Position numbers and translations under genes: made by a program. 64,000 nt of DNA, from NCBI GenBank assembly GCA_947631625.1, contig CANRMA010000001.1:1-64000 (forward strand), read 5' to 3'. The notes beneath the pieces were generated by a model. That model was not told where the DNA came from, searched no databases, and saw only the letters and a program-made list of their open reading frames with translations. Positions 8,688 to 18,839 of this stretch are shown here, in pieces. Origin of the DNA: an uncultured Lachnospiraceae bacterium. GTDB taxonomy: Bacteria; Bacillota; Clostridia; Lachnospirales; Lachnospiraceae. Each line of letters opens with the position of its first letter. Position 1 is the first letter of the stretch.

Positions 8688-11600
8688 TTACTTCATACTT
8701 TTAGCTATTATTTTGAATGTTGCAGTCTTTGCACCTGAATAACTGCTATTTTCTCCTGTAGATGTAATAACCGCAGAAGCCTTACCTTTATTTACGTTAT
8801 TGGTAAAATCAAACCTTAATTGTTTCAACAATTCCTGATTAGCCTCTTCATTATATTTAGAATCATCCTCATCAAGTATAACCGTGACTGTCTTCTTTTT
8901 TATCGTGATAACAGCTTTATACGGTATGGCTTCACTACCGGTATAGCTTAATTTATTTTTAGTCGCAGACGTTGCGGACTCATAAAAATCAACCTTAGCC
9001 TTTGAAAGATCTATGCCGTCCTTCTTCAACCCATATGCTGCAACTCTGTTGGTTCCTTCATAAGCGCCTTTACCCTCAAGCTTAACATACGCTATCTTAT
9101 CCGCGTTTTGAGCTTTAGTAATATTTTTGGAAGCCTTTTCATCATCCCAATAAGTTACTTTGTAGTTGGACGTTTTAAGCAATACTTTACTTCCATCGCT
9201 CAAGGTCTCAAATACATAAGGTTTGGCTTTATATACTTTATTAGCTTTGGTGAACAACACATCCGGAACTACAACTTCTATATTGTCGCTGTTTAAGTCG
9301 CCTTTATTAATTGTAAATTCACCCGTTTTCTTAATACCCTTATAGTTTCCAAGACCTGTTACGGTATACTTAGCCGTTCCGACTTTCTTATTTCCGCGAT
9401 ATGCGATCTTATAATCCATACCCAATTCAAGAGGTATATCATTATAAGTCACTTTAAGTCCACGCGCGTCATTTTCTAACGTAACCCCGGTGCTGAAATA
9501 ATCAAGTTTAACGCTCTTAGTAACAGCTTCACCACCCAAAGTGACTTTAAGCAAAGCGGCATTGTTAAGTGCAGGTTTAATCTTGTAAGTCTTAGTAATG
9601 GTGCCTGTATACATACCGGTACCCGTAACAATAACCTTCACGGTTCCAACATTGATTGTATCACCACAATATCTTACATTATAATTATTTTCCGACACCT
9701 TACCATTTTTGCTCTCAACACTTGTTATTGCCTGATCGGCTTTAGTATCCTCGCCGTTATAGTTAAAAGAAGTTTCTTTTAATGTCACTTTAGTGATCTT
9801 TATCATAGCTGACTTCTTAATAACCTTAACATATATTTTCAGTGCATCTTCAGCTTTATCAGAAAAGTTATTCTGTCCTGTAACAGTCAGGTCGCCACTA
9901 GCTGTCCATTTATCTGTCTTACTGAGTTTATAATCTTTTTTATTAATCTTTACTCCATTAAAGAAACCGGTAAAAGATAATTTAGATTTCTCAGCAACGC
10001 ATATAACGGCATCATAACCATTACTCTGCAGTTGTGATGTATCTATACCTAACTTATCAGTCGCTTCGTCATAGCCACTTATGCCTATTGCCCCGGTTAT
10101 AAGGAGCGGGCTCTCATCTTTACCTTGATCGTAACTGTCTTTAAGACTTGCCGCCTCAATTGTAAATATATCTTCCTTACTTCCGGAGAAATTACCTTTA
10201 CCTTTGACTACGATTTTAGGCGATTTTTTATCATTAGCATTTCCCTTATGTACATTGATATTATTAATATACTTATATGTATAGTCTTTACCTTCTGTAA
10301 TAAGCTTTCCGTTATAGTAAACTTCAAACGAAGGAGTAATCTTGCTTCCGGTATATGTGTATGTATGCTCTTCATTTTTCTGAACAATTACGAGACCGGA
10401 ATTATCAATATTGGTACCTCCGCTTCCATCTACAGTATAAATATAAGTAACCACATCACTGTCAGCCAAGCCGTCTTTTACTGCATAAGCCTTAATTGTA
10501 GTATTTTCATTAATCGTAATTGCAGTTATAAATGTTTCTCTGCTCTTACTAATTCTAGGGTCCGATCCGTCCAGAGTATAATAAATTGATGCACCCTCAT
10601 CACTGCTAAGTGTAACTTTAGTACCTTTTTCTACTTTACCCGCCTCAGGGCTTGCAACAGGCGCAGCCACTGTAGGGACCTTATATGTATGACTGGATAT
10701 ATCGCTTACCATATTTCCTTTTACGGCAATTGCTTTAATTATTACACTCTTCTTTACCGTAATACCATCTTCATCATAAAGATCCGCGTTGCGAATAGTC
10801 GGGTCTGCCGGATTTGTTCCCATTGTATAGTAAATTGACGCACCATCTTCCGCAGATATCGTAATAATTGTATTAACATCTATTTCTTCGTCAGTATTAT
10901 TAAAAACAGGCGCTTTAATAGTTCCTGTAAACGAATCTGTTGCAACCGTGTATACAAATGTCGCCACTGCACTCTTTTCACCATCTTTAACCGCGATTGC
11001 TTTTATTGTAGTCGCATTCGTAACTACAATTCCGGTATCTTCTTTATAAAGCGTACTATATATGGTCGGATCTGCCGGATTCGTTCCCATTGTATATCGG
11101 ATCTTTGCATCAGCCGTTTCAGTTGTAAGCATAACTGAGGTCCCGGCATCCAACACGCTTCCTGTAGGCAAATTCGCCGTAGGCGCCTTAACAGAAGAAG
11201 CAACCGCATATACATAAGTAGCCACTTTACTGTCAGCAAGCTCTGTATCTTCATTAGCCTTTGTATATGCTTTAATCGTCACATCAGAAGTTATTTCTAT
11301 TCCACCATCTTGATATTTCTGTGCATTTTCATTACCTTCTGTTTTGGGATTAGAACCATCGGTTGTATAAATAATTTCATAAGTATTTGCTTCAGCTCCT
11401 TCAACAGTCAGCTTAACCTTATCGCCCTTATTAACGATACCTGATGACGGAGTTGCTTTAGGAGCATTTAAAGTGCCTTCAGCGCCCTGCGTATCCAATT
11501 CTTCTGCCTTGGCTTTAACAGCATTGATCATACTTTGACCAATCTGCTCCCAATATATTGCTCTATTGGTATATCCACTGTTAATATCATATGCCGTAAT

Positions 11601-14600
11601 AACAGAACTTGAATCGATACTGAATACAGTATCATTATCAATTGTAGTTCCACTTGCTCTGTTTGGAGCCTTAACCTCATATGCCAAATTACATTGTAAC
11701 TTTTGGATGGCTGAGGCCATGGCTATTGCCTCAATCAATCCGCCAAGTTTATTATTATGGGTTTTTTCTCCGCTAGACATAAGCTGTGAACCATATGTAT
11801 CATCGTTTTTACCGTCAGCAGCCCATGCATCCTCGAATAAATCTTTTGTAAATTCAAACGCATCTATTAGGATAACATCTTCTTCTTCGGCCAATTGCTT
11901 TACGGCATCTACATAAGTATTGCTGCTTCCTTTTTCATCTGCTTTAATACAATGGTGAGCATAAATCTTTCCATCACTGTCATAATACATTCTGGATACA
12001 GGTGTTACCAATATAGGAGTAGCATTCTTTTCTCTGGCAGCTTCTACGTACTGTTTTAAATACCATTTATATGTACCCTCTGTATCATCAGTCTTAGCTG
12101 TGACCGGATATTTACCTGAAGCATCCGGAGTTCCAAGCGGCACATATCTGCTTGTGTCGCTATCCGCACAATCATTGTGACCAAACTGTATAAACAGATA
12201 ATCGCCTTCGCCAATATTATCTGCAATCTTACTCAGACTTCCCTCTTCACAAAAAGTCCTGCTGCTTCTTCCGCCATTTGCATAATTCTGTACTTTCACA
12301 TCGGCTTCGTCAAAGAAAAGCTGTATAAATTCACCCCATGAACCAAGATTTTCTCCTTTGCCATTGGTATAGTACATTCCATTGGCAGAATAATCCTTAA
12401 CAGTTGAATCACCCGCAAGGAATATATTAATTCCTTCTCCTCGCACGATATCTGAACCATCAGACGGTTCTTCATATCCCTCCGCTACAACAGGCTCTAC
12501 TACATACGACTGCGGCTGACCAACAACACCACTTATCGTCTGCGGTGTGACAACTACCTTAATATATTTTCCGACTGCATCTTCTCCAACCTTATAAGTT
12601 TTATCTACAATTGCCGTAGAACTTTTAACAAGCGTTCCCTCTTCATCTGAATCTTTATTGTCTATCATGTACCATTTGATAACAGAAGCGTCATTACCGG
12701 CGTTATCACCCAAAGAATAACTAACTGTCAGCGTATGTCCCGGTTTCAAAAGGTTGATATCGCCATTATCACTTACTTTTATATCTGTGACCTCTATGCT
12801 GCCTGCTTCTTTATCATAATAAACCGGTTCCCAACCTGCAAAATAATCTGAAACATTGATTGCAGCCGCATCCATTACAGTACCGCTTACTCGAGATGCA
12901 GTATCCACAACAGTTCCATCAACCGTAGTGGTATTGTACTCATGGAAATTAGCCTTCTCAGGGGTAGCATCCCCCATTTTGGTCCAACCTGCGCCTTCAA
13001 TCATATCGGCCTCTTCAAGTTTGGTATTAATGAAAGTTACCCTTGCCGCCTGACCCCACGGTCTTCCGAAATAACCTGCAGTTGCCGTTAATTTATGGTT
13101 GTATGTAACAGAGCAGTTTCTAAACAGATATCCGTATTCTGCGCCTAACTTAGCATCCGGCCTGTTAGCAGTAATATATCCGCCTACCGCATCTGAACTG
13201 TAACCTTTCCATCTTAACTCACATGCATCAAATACGCAGTCGCCATCTCCAAAAATATAATCCGTCATACCTTCAATACGACAATTTTTAAAGTATAAAT
13301 GTATTCCGGAACCTGTATATAAGGTATCCTGACTGCTGTAAAATCCACAGTTCTTAAATTCAGCCTGATCCGCCTCTATTGCAATTGCAGATGCACGCTC
13401 AGTAGCAGCTTTGCTCTGTACGTCAGCATTGTATTTCCTTATAAAACTTATTTCTGTTGCTGAACTTACAAGCTCAACTCCATCTTCAATTTCTTCATCA
13501 GTAATATAGCGATTGAATGAATTTTCAAACGTAATTCCCTCAGCTCTGAAAGCCTTAGCAGTATTTTTTACATATACAGCCACACCCCATTTTGCTGCCA
13601 AATGCTTATCAAACTTGTCATATGCATTTTCAACATTATAATATCCACTACTGTCTACACTGTAATACTGATAACCAATACCATAATACCACGTCAGCAA
13701 TACTTCATCTTTAGTATCATTTACAAAACTAATGTACGGCGTTGTTATAATTATCTGCTCTCTGTAAGTTCCCGGAGCTATATGTACTTTAATACGCTCC
13801 GCTTCACTCTGGGGATTCATAAGTTCGCAGGCTTCCACAGCCTCCTTAACGGTTTTATAATTGTCAGGCTTATCCGGATATCCTACATAGATATCGCTCT
13901 TTCTTTCAATATTTTCCTTTTTTTCATTAGAAACAAACAATAAGTCTTTACTTATTGAACCACCATCCACAACTACATGCGTATTAGTGGCATAGCCATT
14001 TACCTCCGCCTTTGCAATGTATTCTCCATCTCTTAACTTAACAGAGTATCCCCCATCCGCAACGGTCGCTGCATAAACATAATCATCTGCAATATTGGTA
14101 AATGTAAGCGACTTCACTTCAACCGTACCACTCAATCCAATAAAACCGCCCGTCACGTCATACGTATTTTTTAATTGTACTATGATAGTTCTATTGTCAA
14201 AACTTGTTCCTTCATCTTCTTTACAAATAACCAAAGGTGAACGTATTTCATAATCATTTGCTCCCTGCATATCAATAGCGTATTCAATATCAGGCTCAAG
14301 ATACGCACTAAATGTAAGGCCGTTTTCATTGCTATCAATATCAAGCGCAACCGCCATAGCTCCCGAATCTTCAGACGGTTCCATAGTTATAGCAAGCTTT
14401 TCGGTAATATATTGTTTATCAAATCCTTTTATTTTGCCTGCGAATAGGAATGTAGATTTGGGCTCTACAACAAGTTTCACATTATCTTTTCCGGTAAATA
14501 CTTCCTCGTCGGTTACAGTTATATTGCTACTGTCACTTGTAAAGCCAAAGCCCATTACTCCCGATAGCACAGCCTTATAAGTATAACCCGGAGCCAGAGC

Positions 14601-17549
14601 AACTTTAAATGAACCGTCTTCCTTTATCACAACATCAGTCTCTGCTTTAGTAGTCTGATTTACAAACTGTACTGAATAACCGTCAGGAAGTTTATTTTCT
14701 CCAAAATCTATCTGCCCGTTTACCACTACGCCGGGTATTCGCATTATCCTATGATACATCGGCTTAGCGCCGTTAATATTTTCCGGCCATATCTTATAAG
14801 TACCGCTATATTTCGCAGTAAACTCATATTTATGAAACTCTCTCCCGGCTGTGGCAGTCGTCACTGTATCATTCTGCAGGCCATCCTCGGACTCAAAATG
14901 ATATGTAAGTGGTCCGTTTGTATGCGAACCCATATACGCCACAATCTTATCACCGGCTTTTACATTTTCAATCGTTACATATCTTGAACCGTTACTGCCC
15001 GTACCGTTAGAATACCACGCTCCCGCCGCTTTATAACCATCTTCAAATTGGTTATTTGAGCCATTCCCGCTTGCTGCCACAACGATATTTGTTAATTTTG
15101 ACAGATCAGAATACAAACGGTCTTCACCCATATAATACATGGTCAGATCACCAAACGAATAATTATATACTTGGGTCTTGTCTCCCTTAAATTTACCTTT
15201 TGTGCCCGCTTCCGAACTGATAATATCTGCAGCGATCCAGATTTCCGGAGTTATATTATTTGTGTATTTAGAATCTGTCTCTTCTTTACCACCGAAATCC
15301 CATACGTCGATAGTCTTAGACGAAGCAGCTTCCTCTTCAAATAACGCTTTAATTGATACGTTTCCTGCAGGCATGGTGAATCTATTATAATCAATAACAA
15401 TATCTGATACTAAACCTTCACCGCTCAATACCTGCCATTCTTTGAACGCATAGCCCGCATTAGGAGTCGCGGTTAAAGTAATACTATCACCTTCGTTTGC
15501 AGTGTCCCTGTTTGCCTTAGCAGTACCGTTTTCATCGCTTTCTACAGTTATGGTATACTGTCCGGCTGTTTCTTCATCACCTTCTAATTCTAATTTTATA
15601 TTGCTAAATGTAACGTCAGCTTCTCTTGAAACAAACATACCTATATAAACATAATCCGAATCTACGCTGATAAGTTGGAAATCATAACCGCCGCTTTGAG
15701 CCGGTTCATTACCAAAAGTACATTCATAACCATCGCCATTATATACTATACTCAGGTCATACTCTGAACCTGCCGCGATAGTAGTGCCGTTAGCAAAAGC
15801 TGTCCTGCCGCCTAATTCTCCGCCTCTGCGATAAAAACTGTTACATCCGGTATCCCCAAGACTTCCTGCGGCAACATAATCTGAACTAAGCGCATTATCC
15901 TGTGTATCAATATACATGTCATCACGAGCCATTAATCCAAATGCCACTTGAGTGCCGCTTCCAATACTATTTAATTTGGCTGTAGCAGATAATTTGAACT
16001 TTTTATTGGCAGGTAACTGATAGTAATACATTGCAAAGCCATCTGCGGCATCAGTAATTTTACCTCCACCGTTTTTCAATGCCTTAATATTCATATTTCC
16101 TTCTGCATCTTTACCAAATACAAAATTTTCCGTATTAATTTTGCTAGCTCCGCCCGTAATTCCAAACACACTCGCATTAAAAGTAATGGCATCCACGCCC
16201 TCACCTAATGTATAACTCGGGAACTTACTGCTTACGGTCGTAGGCGGCGTATAATACGGCTTTACATAATCAGGATTTTTAACCAAAGTATTTTCCTTAG
16301 CCGGCTCACCTTCAGATAAGTCAATATGTTTTGCAAACGCAAGTTTCCCTAATAAACTGTTATCCGCAGCCTCACTTATATTTCTGGCAAATAAATATGC
16401 TACTTTCTTAGCGCCATAAATATTAAGATGCGTATTATCAACAGATTTAGGATTACCCGGATCATTTTCTCCCCCAAGTCCTGACAACCATGCATGCAGA
16501 TACAATGTTTCATCCGGACCGATCTCATTATATAAATTCTTTGTCAGTTCCGTCAGATCAACAACCGGAACATCCTTATCCTTTCCTAACTCACGGATGG
16601 CTTCAGGATAATCCCCGCCTTTATATGTTACTCCGCCTGCAACTGCATCTTTGGTAATATGGCACTCACTTTCCGAAAGCGTATCACCGGTGCCTCTTCT
16701 TACTATCGGAGTACACAATATTACTTCAGCCTTAACATCCTGCGCTATCTTTACATAATTATCATATAGGCTCTTCGCGAATGAACCTTCTGTCTGCCAG
16801 TCACCATTCGGGTCGGTATATTTTTCCTCTCCCGTTTTCTCATCATTGTGACCGAAACCAATAACTAATACATCGCCTTCTTTAAGCCCGTTTTTCAAAG
16901 TAGTATAATTACCCTCTGCCAAAAAGCTCTTGGAACTTCTTCCTGACATAGCAAGATTTTGTACAGTATAAGTTCCATCCAGATAATTTTCAATCTGAGT
17001 TCCATATCCATATCTCGGGTAATAATAATCATCATCAAACGCACATACCGTAGAATCTCCAACAAGCCATAGCGTATGCGCTCCCGCTGCATCAGTCTCC
17101 GGCTCCGCTTCCCCGCTCTCTGCCTTATCAGATGTCTCAGTCTCTTGTGTGTCAAGCTCTTCTTCGGCCTGCACTCCATCCGTAATTTCTTCCTCTGTAT
17201 TTGTTTCGGATGTTGCACCGTCTTCTGTATCGGAAACATTCTCATCAGTTTCTTCCGTTCCCGGCAATGCCCCCCCCTCTTCTGTTCCACCAACATCTTC
17301 AGCGGCTGCTCCGTCTGTTGCGGTTCCGCCCTGAACAGTCTCATCCTGCGTCACTTCATCCTGTACAGTTTCCTCTGTAGTCTCAGACAGCTGTGTCTCA
17401 CCGGATACAGTATCCTCCACAGATTCTTCAGTCTGTGGCGCCGTTCCCGCAAGTTCTCCGGCATAAACTGTCATGTTAGACAGAATCATAGCCGCAGACA
17501 ATGCCAACGCCATGATCCGTTTAGTAAGTTTGCTTACTGATCTCCCCAT
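8688..17549 (-). CDS. Giant secreted multidomain pectinase: two SGNH esterases plus pectin methylesterase
   Basis: A 2953-aa exported protein, with GGAGG before the ATG. Order seen: signal peptide (1-30, ending VYA); Glu/Thr-rich linker (31-155); SGNH/rhamnogalacturonan acetylesterase-like domain (GDST with Ser166, GFGHND, DxxH with His374); a carbohydrate-binding-like sandwich; InlB B-type repeat (about 664-740); beta-sandwich regions to about 1215; CE8 pectin methylesterase (1217-1574; SQDTL Asp1408, MTDYIFG Asp1430, GRPW Arg1496); Ig-like spacer; second SGNH domain (Ser1715, QFGHND, His1931); four chitobiase-C-type repeats (about 2025-2373, TDGSxP / TMGTNPADP); and about six Ig/MBG-like repeats to the end. 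It should remove acetyl and methyl esters from pectin. No LPXTG anchor or dockerin is visible. In the second SGNH domain the residue at the DxxH Asp position is Glu (EKTH). Confidence 0.93.
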   Translation of the reverse strand: MGRSVSKLTKRIMALALSAAMILSNMTVYAGELAGTAPQTEESVEDTVSGETQLSETTEETVQDEVTQDETVQGGTATDGAAAEDVGGTEEGGALPGTEETDENVSDTEDGATSETNTEEEITDGVQAEEELDTQETETSDKAESGEAEPETDAAGAHTLWLVGDSTVCAFDDDYYYPRYGYGTQIENYLDGTYTVQNLAMSGRSSKSFLAEGNYTTLKNGLKEGDVLVIGFGHNDEKTGEEKYTDPNGDWQTEGSFAKSLYDNYVKIAQDVKAEVILCTPIVRRGTGDTLSESECHITKDAVAGGVTYKGGDYPEAIRELGKDKDVPVVDLTELTKNLYNEIGPDETLYLHAWLSGLGGENDPGNPKSVDNTHLNIYGAKKVAYLFARNISEAADNSLLGKLAFAKHIDLSEGEPAKENTLVKNPDYVKPYYTPPTTVSSKFPSYTLGEGVDAITFNASVFGITGGASKINTENFVFGKDAEGNMNIKALKNGGGKITDAADGFAMYYYQLPANKKFKLSATAKLNSIGSGTQVAFGLMARDDMYIDTQDNALSSDYVAAGSLGDTGCNSFYRRGGELGGRTAFANGTTIAAGSEYDLSIVYNGDGYECTFGNEPAQSGGYDFQLISVDSDYVYIGMFVSREADVTFSNIKLELEGDEETAGQYTITVESDENGTAKANRDTANEGDSITLTATPNAGYAFKEWQVLSGEGLVSDIVIDYNRFTMPAGNVSIKALFEEEAASSKTIDVWDFGGKEETDSKYTNNITPEIWIAADIISSEAGTKGKFKGDKTQVYNYSFGDLTMYYMGEDRLYSDLSKLTNIVVAASGNGSNNQFEDGYKAAGAWYSNGTGSNGSRYVTIENVKAGDKIVAYMGSHTNGPLTYHFESEDGLQNDTVTTATAGREFHKYEFTAKYSGTYKIWPENINGAKPMYHRIMRIPGVVVNGQIDFGENKLPDGYSVQFVNQTTKAETDVVIKEDGSFKVALAPGYTYKAVLSGVMGFGFTSDSSNITVTDEEVFTGKDNVKLVVEPKSTFLFAGKIKGFDKQYITEKLAITMEPSEDSGAMAVALDIDSNENGLTFSAYLEPDIEYAIDMQGANDYEIRSPLVICKEDEGTSFDNRTIIVQLKNTYDVTGGFIGLSGTVEVKSLTFTNIADDYVYAATVADGGYSVKLRDGEYIAKAEVNGYATNTHVVVDGGSISKDLLFVSNEKKENIERKSDIYVGYPDKPDNYKTVKEAVEACELMNPQSEAERIKVHIAPGTYREQIIITTPYISFVNDTKDEVLLTWYYGIGYQYYSVDSSGYYNVENAYDKFDKHLAAKWGVAVYVKNTAKAFRAEGITFENSFNRYITDEEIEDGVELVSSATEISFIRKYNADVQSKAATERASAIAIEADQAEFKNCGFYSSQDTLYTGSGIHLYFKNCRIEGMTDYIFGDGDCVFDACELRWKGYSSDAVGGYITANRPDAKLGAEYGYLFRNCSVTYNHKLTATAGYFGRPWGQAARVTFINTKLEEADMIEGAGWTKMGDATPEKANFHEYNTTTVDGTVVDTASRVSGTVMDAAAINVSDYFAGWEPVYYDKEAGSIEVTDIKVSDNGDINLLKPGHTLTVSYSLGDNAGNDASVIKWYMIDNKDSDEEGTLVKSSTAIVDKTYKVGEDAVGKYIKVVVTPQTISGVVGQPQSYVVEPVVAEGYEEPSDGSDIVRGEGINIFLAGDSTVKDYSANGMYYTNGKGENLGSWGEFIQLFFDEADVKVQNYANGGRSSRTFCEEGSLSKIADNIGEGDYLFIQFGHNDCADSDTSRYVPLGTPDASGKYPVTAKTDDTEGTYKWYLKQYVEAAREKNATPILVTPVSRMYYDSDGKIYAHHCIKADEKGSSNTYVDAVKQLAEEEDVILIDAFEFTKDLFEDAWAADGKNDDTYGSQLMSSGEKTHNNKLGGLIEAIAMASAIQKLQCNLAYEVKAPNRASGTTIDNDTVFSIDSSSVITAYDINSGYTNRAIYWEQIGQSMINAVKAKAEELDTQGAEGTLNAPKATPSSGIVNKGDKVKLTVEGAEANTYEIIYTTDGSNPKTEGNENAQKYQDGGIEITSDVTIKAYTKANEDTELADSKVATYVYAVASSVKAPTANLPTGSVLDAGTSVMLTTETADAKIRYTMGTNPADPTIYSTLYKEDTGIVVTNATTIKAIAVKDGEKSAVATFVYTVATDSFTGTIKAPVFNNTDEEIDVNTIITISAEDGASIYYTMGTNPADPTIRNADLYDEDGITVKKSVIIKAIAVKGNMVSDISSHTYKVPTVAAPVASPEAGKVEKGTKVTLSSDEGASIYYTLDGSDPRISKSRETFITAITINENTTIKAYAVKDGLADSDVVTYIYTVDGSGGTNIDNSGLVIVQKNEEHTYTYTGSKITPSFEVYYNGKLITEGKDYTYKYINNINVHKGNANDKKSPKIVVKGKGNFSGSKEDIFTIEAASLKDSYDQGKDESPLLITGAIGISGYDEATDKLGIDTSQLQSNGYDAVICVAEKSKLSFTGFFNGVKINKKDYKLSKTDKWTASGDLTVTGQNNFSDKAEDALKIYVKVIKKSAMIKITKVTLKETSFNYNGEDTKADQAITSVESKNGKVSENNYNVRYCGDTINVGTVKVIVTGTGMYTGTITKTYKIKPALNNAALLKVTLGGEAVTKSVKLDYFSTGVTLENDARGLKVTYNDIPLELGMDYKIAYRGNKKVGTAKYTVTGLGNYKGIKKTGEFTINKGDLNSDNIEVVVPDVLFTKANKVYKAKPYVFETLSDGSKVLLKTSNYKVTYWDDEKASKNITKAQNADKIAYVKLEGKGAYEGTNRVAAYGLKKDGIDLSKAKVDFYESATSATKNKLSYTGSEAIPYKAVITIKKKTVTVILDEDDSKYNEEANQELLKQLRFDFTNNVNKGKASAVITSTGENSSYSGAKTATFKIIAKSMK

Positions 17550-17864
17550 AACTTCCTCCTTTTTAAATTACAGTGGTCAAATTCACCATTTTTTTATTAA
17601 TATGGCAAAAATTATTAGTAAAAACATCATACCATATCCGCATTATTATATCAACCATTATCGCATAATCATAAAAGTGACAAAAAATTCTCAAAAATAT
17701 CAAATTTCATATTGCACAATCACCAAATTTAAAATATGTAAAAATGCAAAAAATAAAGGCCTGCACCACAGCATATTCCTTTACTAATATACTTAGATAT
17801 GCATTTGTAAAACTGTTATCAAAGCTCCCGAATTTAGGCAAAGTATATAACGATCAATAAAAAA
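17550..17864. promoter_or_regulatory. Upstream region and candidate promoter of the giant pectinase gene
   Basis: This A/T-rich 315-bp stretch has no gene. On the minus strand TTGTCA (17678-17683) and an extended -10, TGCGATAAT (GATAAT at 17657-17662), are separated by 15 bases, giving a 5' leader of about 100 nt. No clear catabolite operator was found. The tRNA-Ser gene is further upstream on the same strand. Confidence 0.35.
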
Positions 17865-17950
17865 CGGAGACGGCGGGATTCGAACCCGCGTGCCCCGAAA
17901 GGCAAACTGATTTCGAGTCAGCCCCGTTATGACCACTTCGATACGTCTCC
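17865..17950 (-). tRNA. tRNA-Ser (anticodon CGA)
   Basis: An 86-nt cloverleaf with acceptor stem GGAGACG/CGTCTCC, discriminator G73, long class II variable arm, T loop GGTTCGAATCC and anticodon loop CTCGAAA giving CGA, which reads UCG codons. CCA is not encoded. A run of T follows directly and can serve as terminator. Confidence 0.96.
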
Positions 17951-17999
17951 ATTCATACAAAATTAATTATACCGACTTGTTCATTTTTCGTCAACCACT

Positions 18000-18046
18000 G
18001 CTTGTAAAATATTTGAGATAACATGCTTGTAAAATATTTGAGATAA
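18000..18046. repeat. Perfect 22-bp direct repeat, two copies
   Basis: Two identical 22-bp copies separated by three bases, between tRNA-Ser and the sigma-factor gene. Period of 25 bp is about 2.4 helical turns. Could be a recent duplication or a pair of protein sites; no function can be assigned. Confidence 0.8.
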
Positions 18047-18260
18047 TATTGGAGTTAGTTTCAACTAATTAACTGATTTTTATAATTTTTTCCCAAACTG
18101 CAACAAAATCCTCTTTTTTATTCTCTAATATGCATAAGGATGTTACGATATCGATACAACCTGATATTTACAGCGCAAATCACCTGCAATAAAGGCAACT
18201 GCCGACGCGCTTGCTATTTTCCATTGCATGAATTGCGCTGTCTGTTAAGCTTATACTAAA

Positions 18261-18279
18261 TACTGAAATTATTTCAGTA
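18261..18279. promoter_or_regulatory. Perfect 19-bp palindrome at the probable transcription start of the ECF sigma gene
   Basis: TACTGAAATTATTTCAGTA is a 9-1-9 perfect inverted repeat lying three bases after a TATACT -10 hexamer and 17 bases before the ATG. It overlaps the expected +1 site, a usual place for a repressor operator; as RNA it could also form a small hairpin ahead of the ribosome site GGAGA. Confidence 0.6.
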
Positions 18280-18296
18280 AGAAACGGAGACAAAAT

Positions 18297-18839
18297 ATGC
18301 ATACACTTATCAAAAAAGCCGTTCGCGGAGATGCGGAAGCCTTTCTTACACTTATGGATATGCACAAAGACTCCATGCTGAGGATCGCCCACACCTATCT
18401 TTTGCAGGAAGCGGATGTGGCGGACGCCATGCAGGATACCATTCTTGATGCTTATGAAAATATTTCCAAGCTTAGAGAGGCGCGCTATTTTAAAACATGG
18501 CTGATCCGCATACTGCTCAATAACTGCAGCCGCATATACCGTAAAAACAAAAACTATATATCCATAGAAGAATTTTCAGACAGTATTCCCGATAAGTCAT
18601 CGGAAGCCGACATTGCCCTTTTACAGTTCCATGAGCTGTTATCCTATGTTTCGGATGAAAACAGGCTGTGCTTCCAGTTATATTACGGCGAGGAGTTTAC
18701 TACCGGGGAGATCGCAAAAATTCTTCATATAAATGAAAACACCATCCGCAGTCGTATGCGCAGGGAAAAGATCAGATTAAAAAACAAACTTAAACAAACA
18801 GGTTACTTAGACACTGAAGGAAAGGAAGGAGCGATATGA
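18297..18839 (+). CDS. ECF-type RNA polymerase sigma factor
   Basis: A 180-aa sigma-70 family protein. Region 2 spans about residues 8-75 (DAMQDTILDAYENISKLRE, with FKTWLIRILLNNC), and region 4 spans about 112-165 with the helix-turn-helix TTGEIAKILHINENTIRSRMRR. It redirects RNA polymerase to a small stress regulon. The stop overlaps the next gene's start (ATGA), and that gene encodes a membrane protein of the DUF4179 type often paired with such sigma factors, so the pair is probably a sigma/anti-sigma switch. Upstream there is a palindrome that may control it. Confidence 0.92.
   Translation: MHTLIKKAVRGDAEAFLTLMDMHKDSMLRIAHTYLLQEADVADAMQDTILDAYENISKLREARYFKTWLIRILLNNCSRIYRKNKNYISIEEFSDSIPDKSSEADIALLQFHELLSYVSDENRLCFQLYYGEEFTTGEIAKILHINENTIRSRMRREKIRLKNKLKQTGYLDTEGKEGAI

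Larger units (their letters stand above)
17951..18296. other. Region upstream of the ECF sigma gene with direct repeat and palindrome
   Basis: No gene is seen. A 22-bp unit (GCTTGTAAAATATTTGAGAT plus AA) occurs twice with a 25-bp period at 18000-18021 and 18025-18046. Nearer the sigma gene there is a TATACT hexamer (18252-18257) followed by a perfect palindrome (18261-18279), annotated separately. Confidence 0.55.

Noticed and set aside
8688-17549. Giant gene as an assembly artefact or fusion of several genes
   Set aside because: A single open frame with one signal peptide at the start, one ribosome site, one terminator and sensible domain borders.
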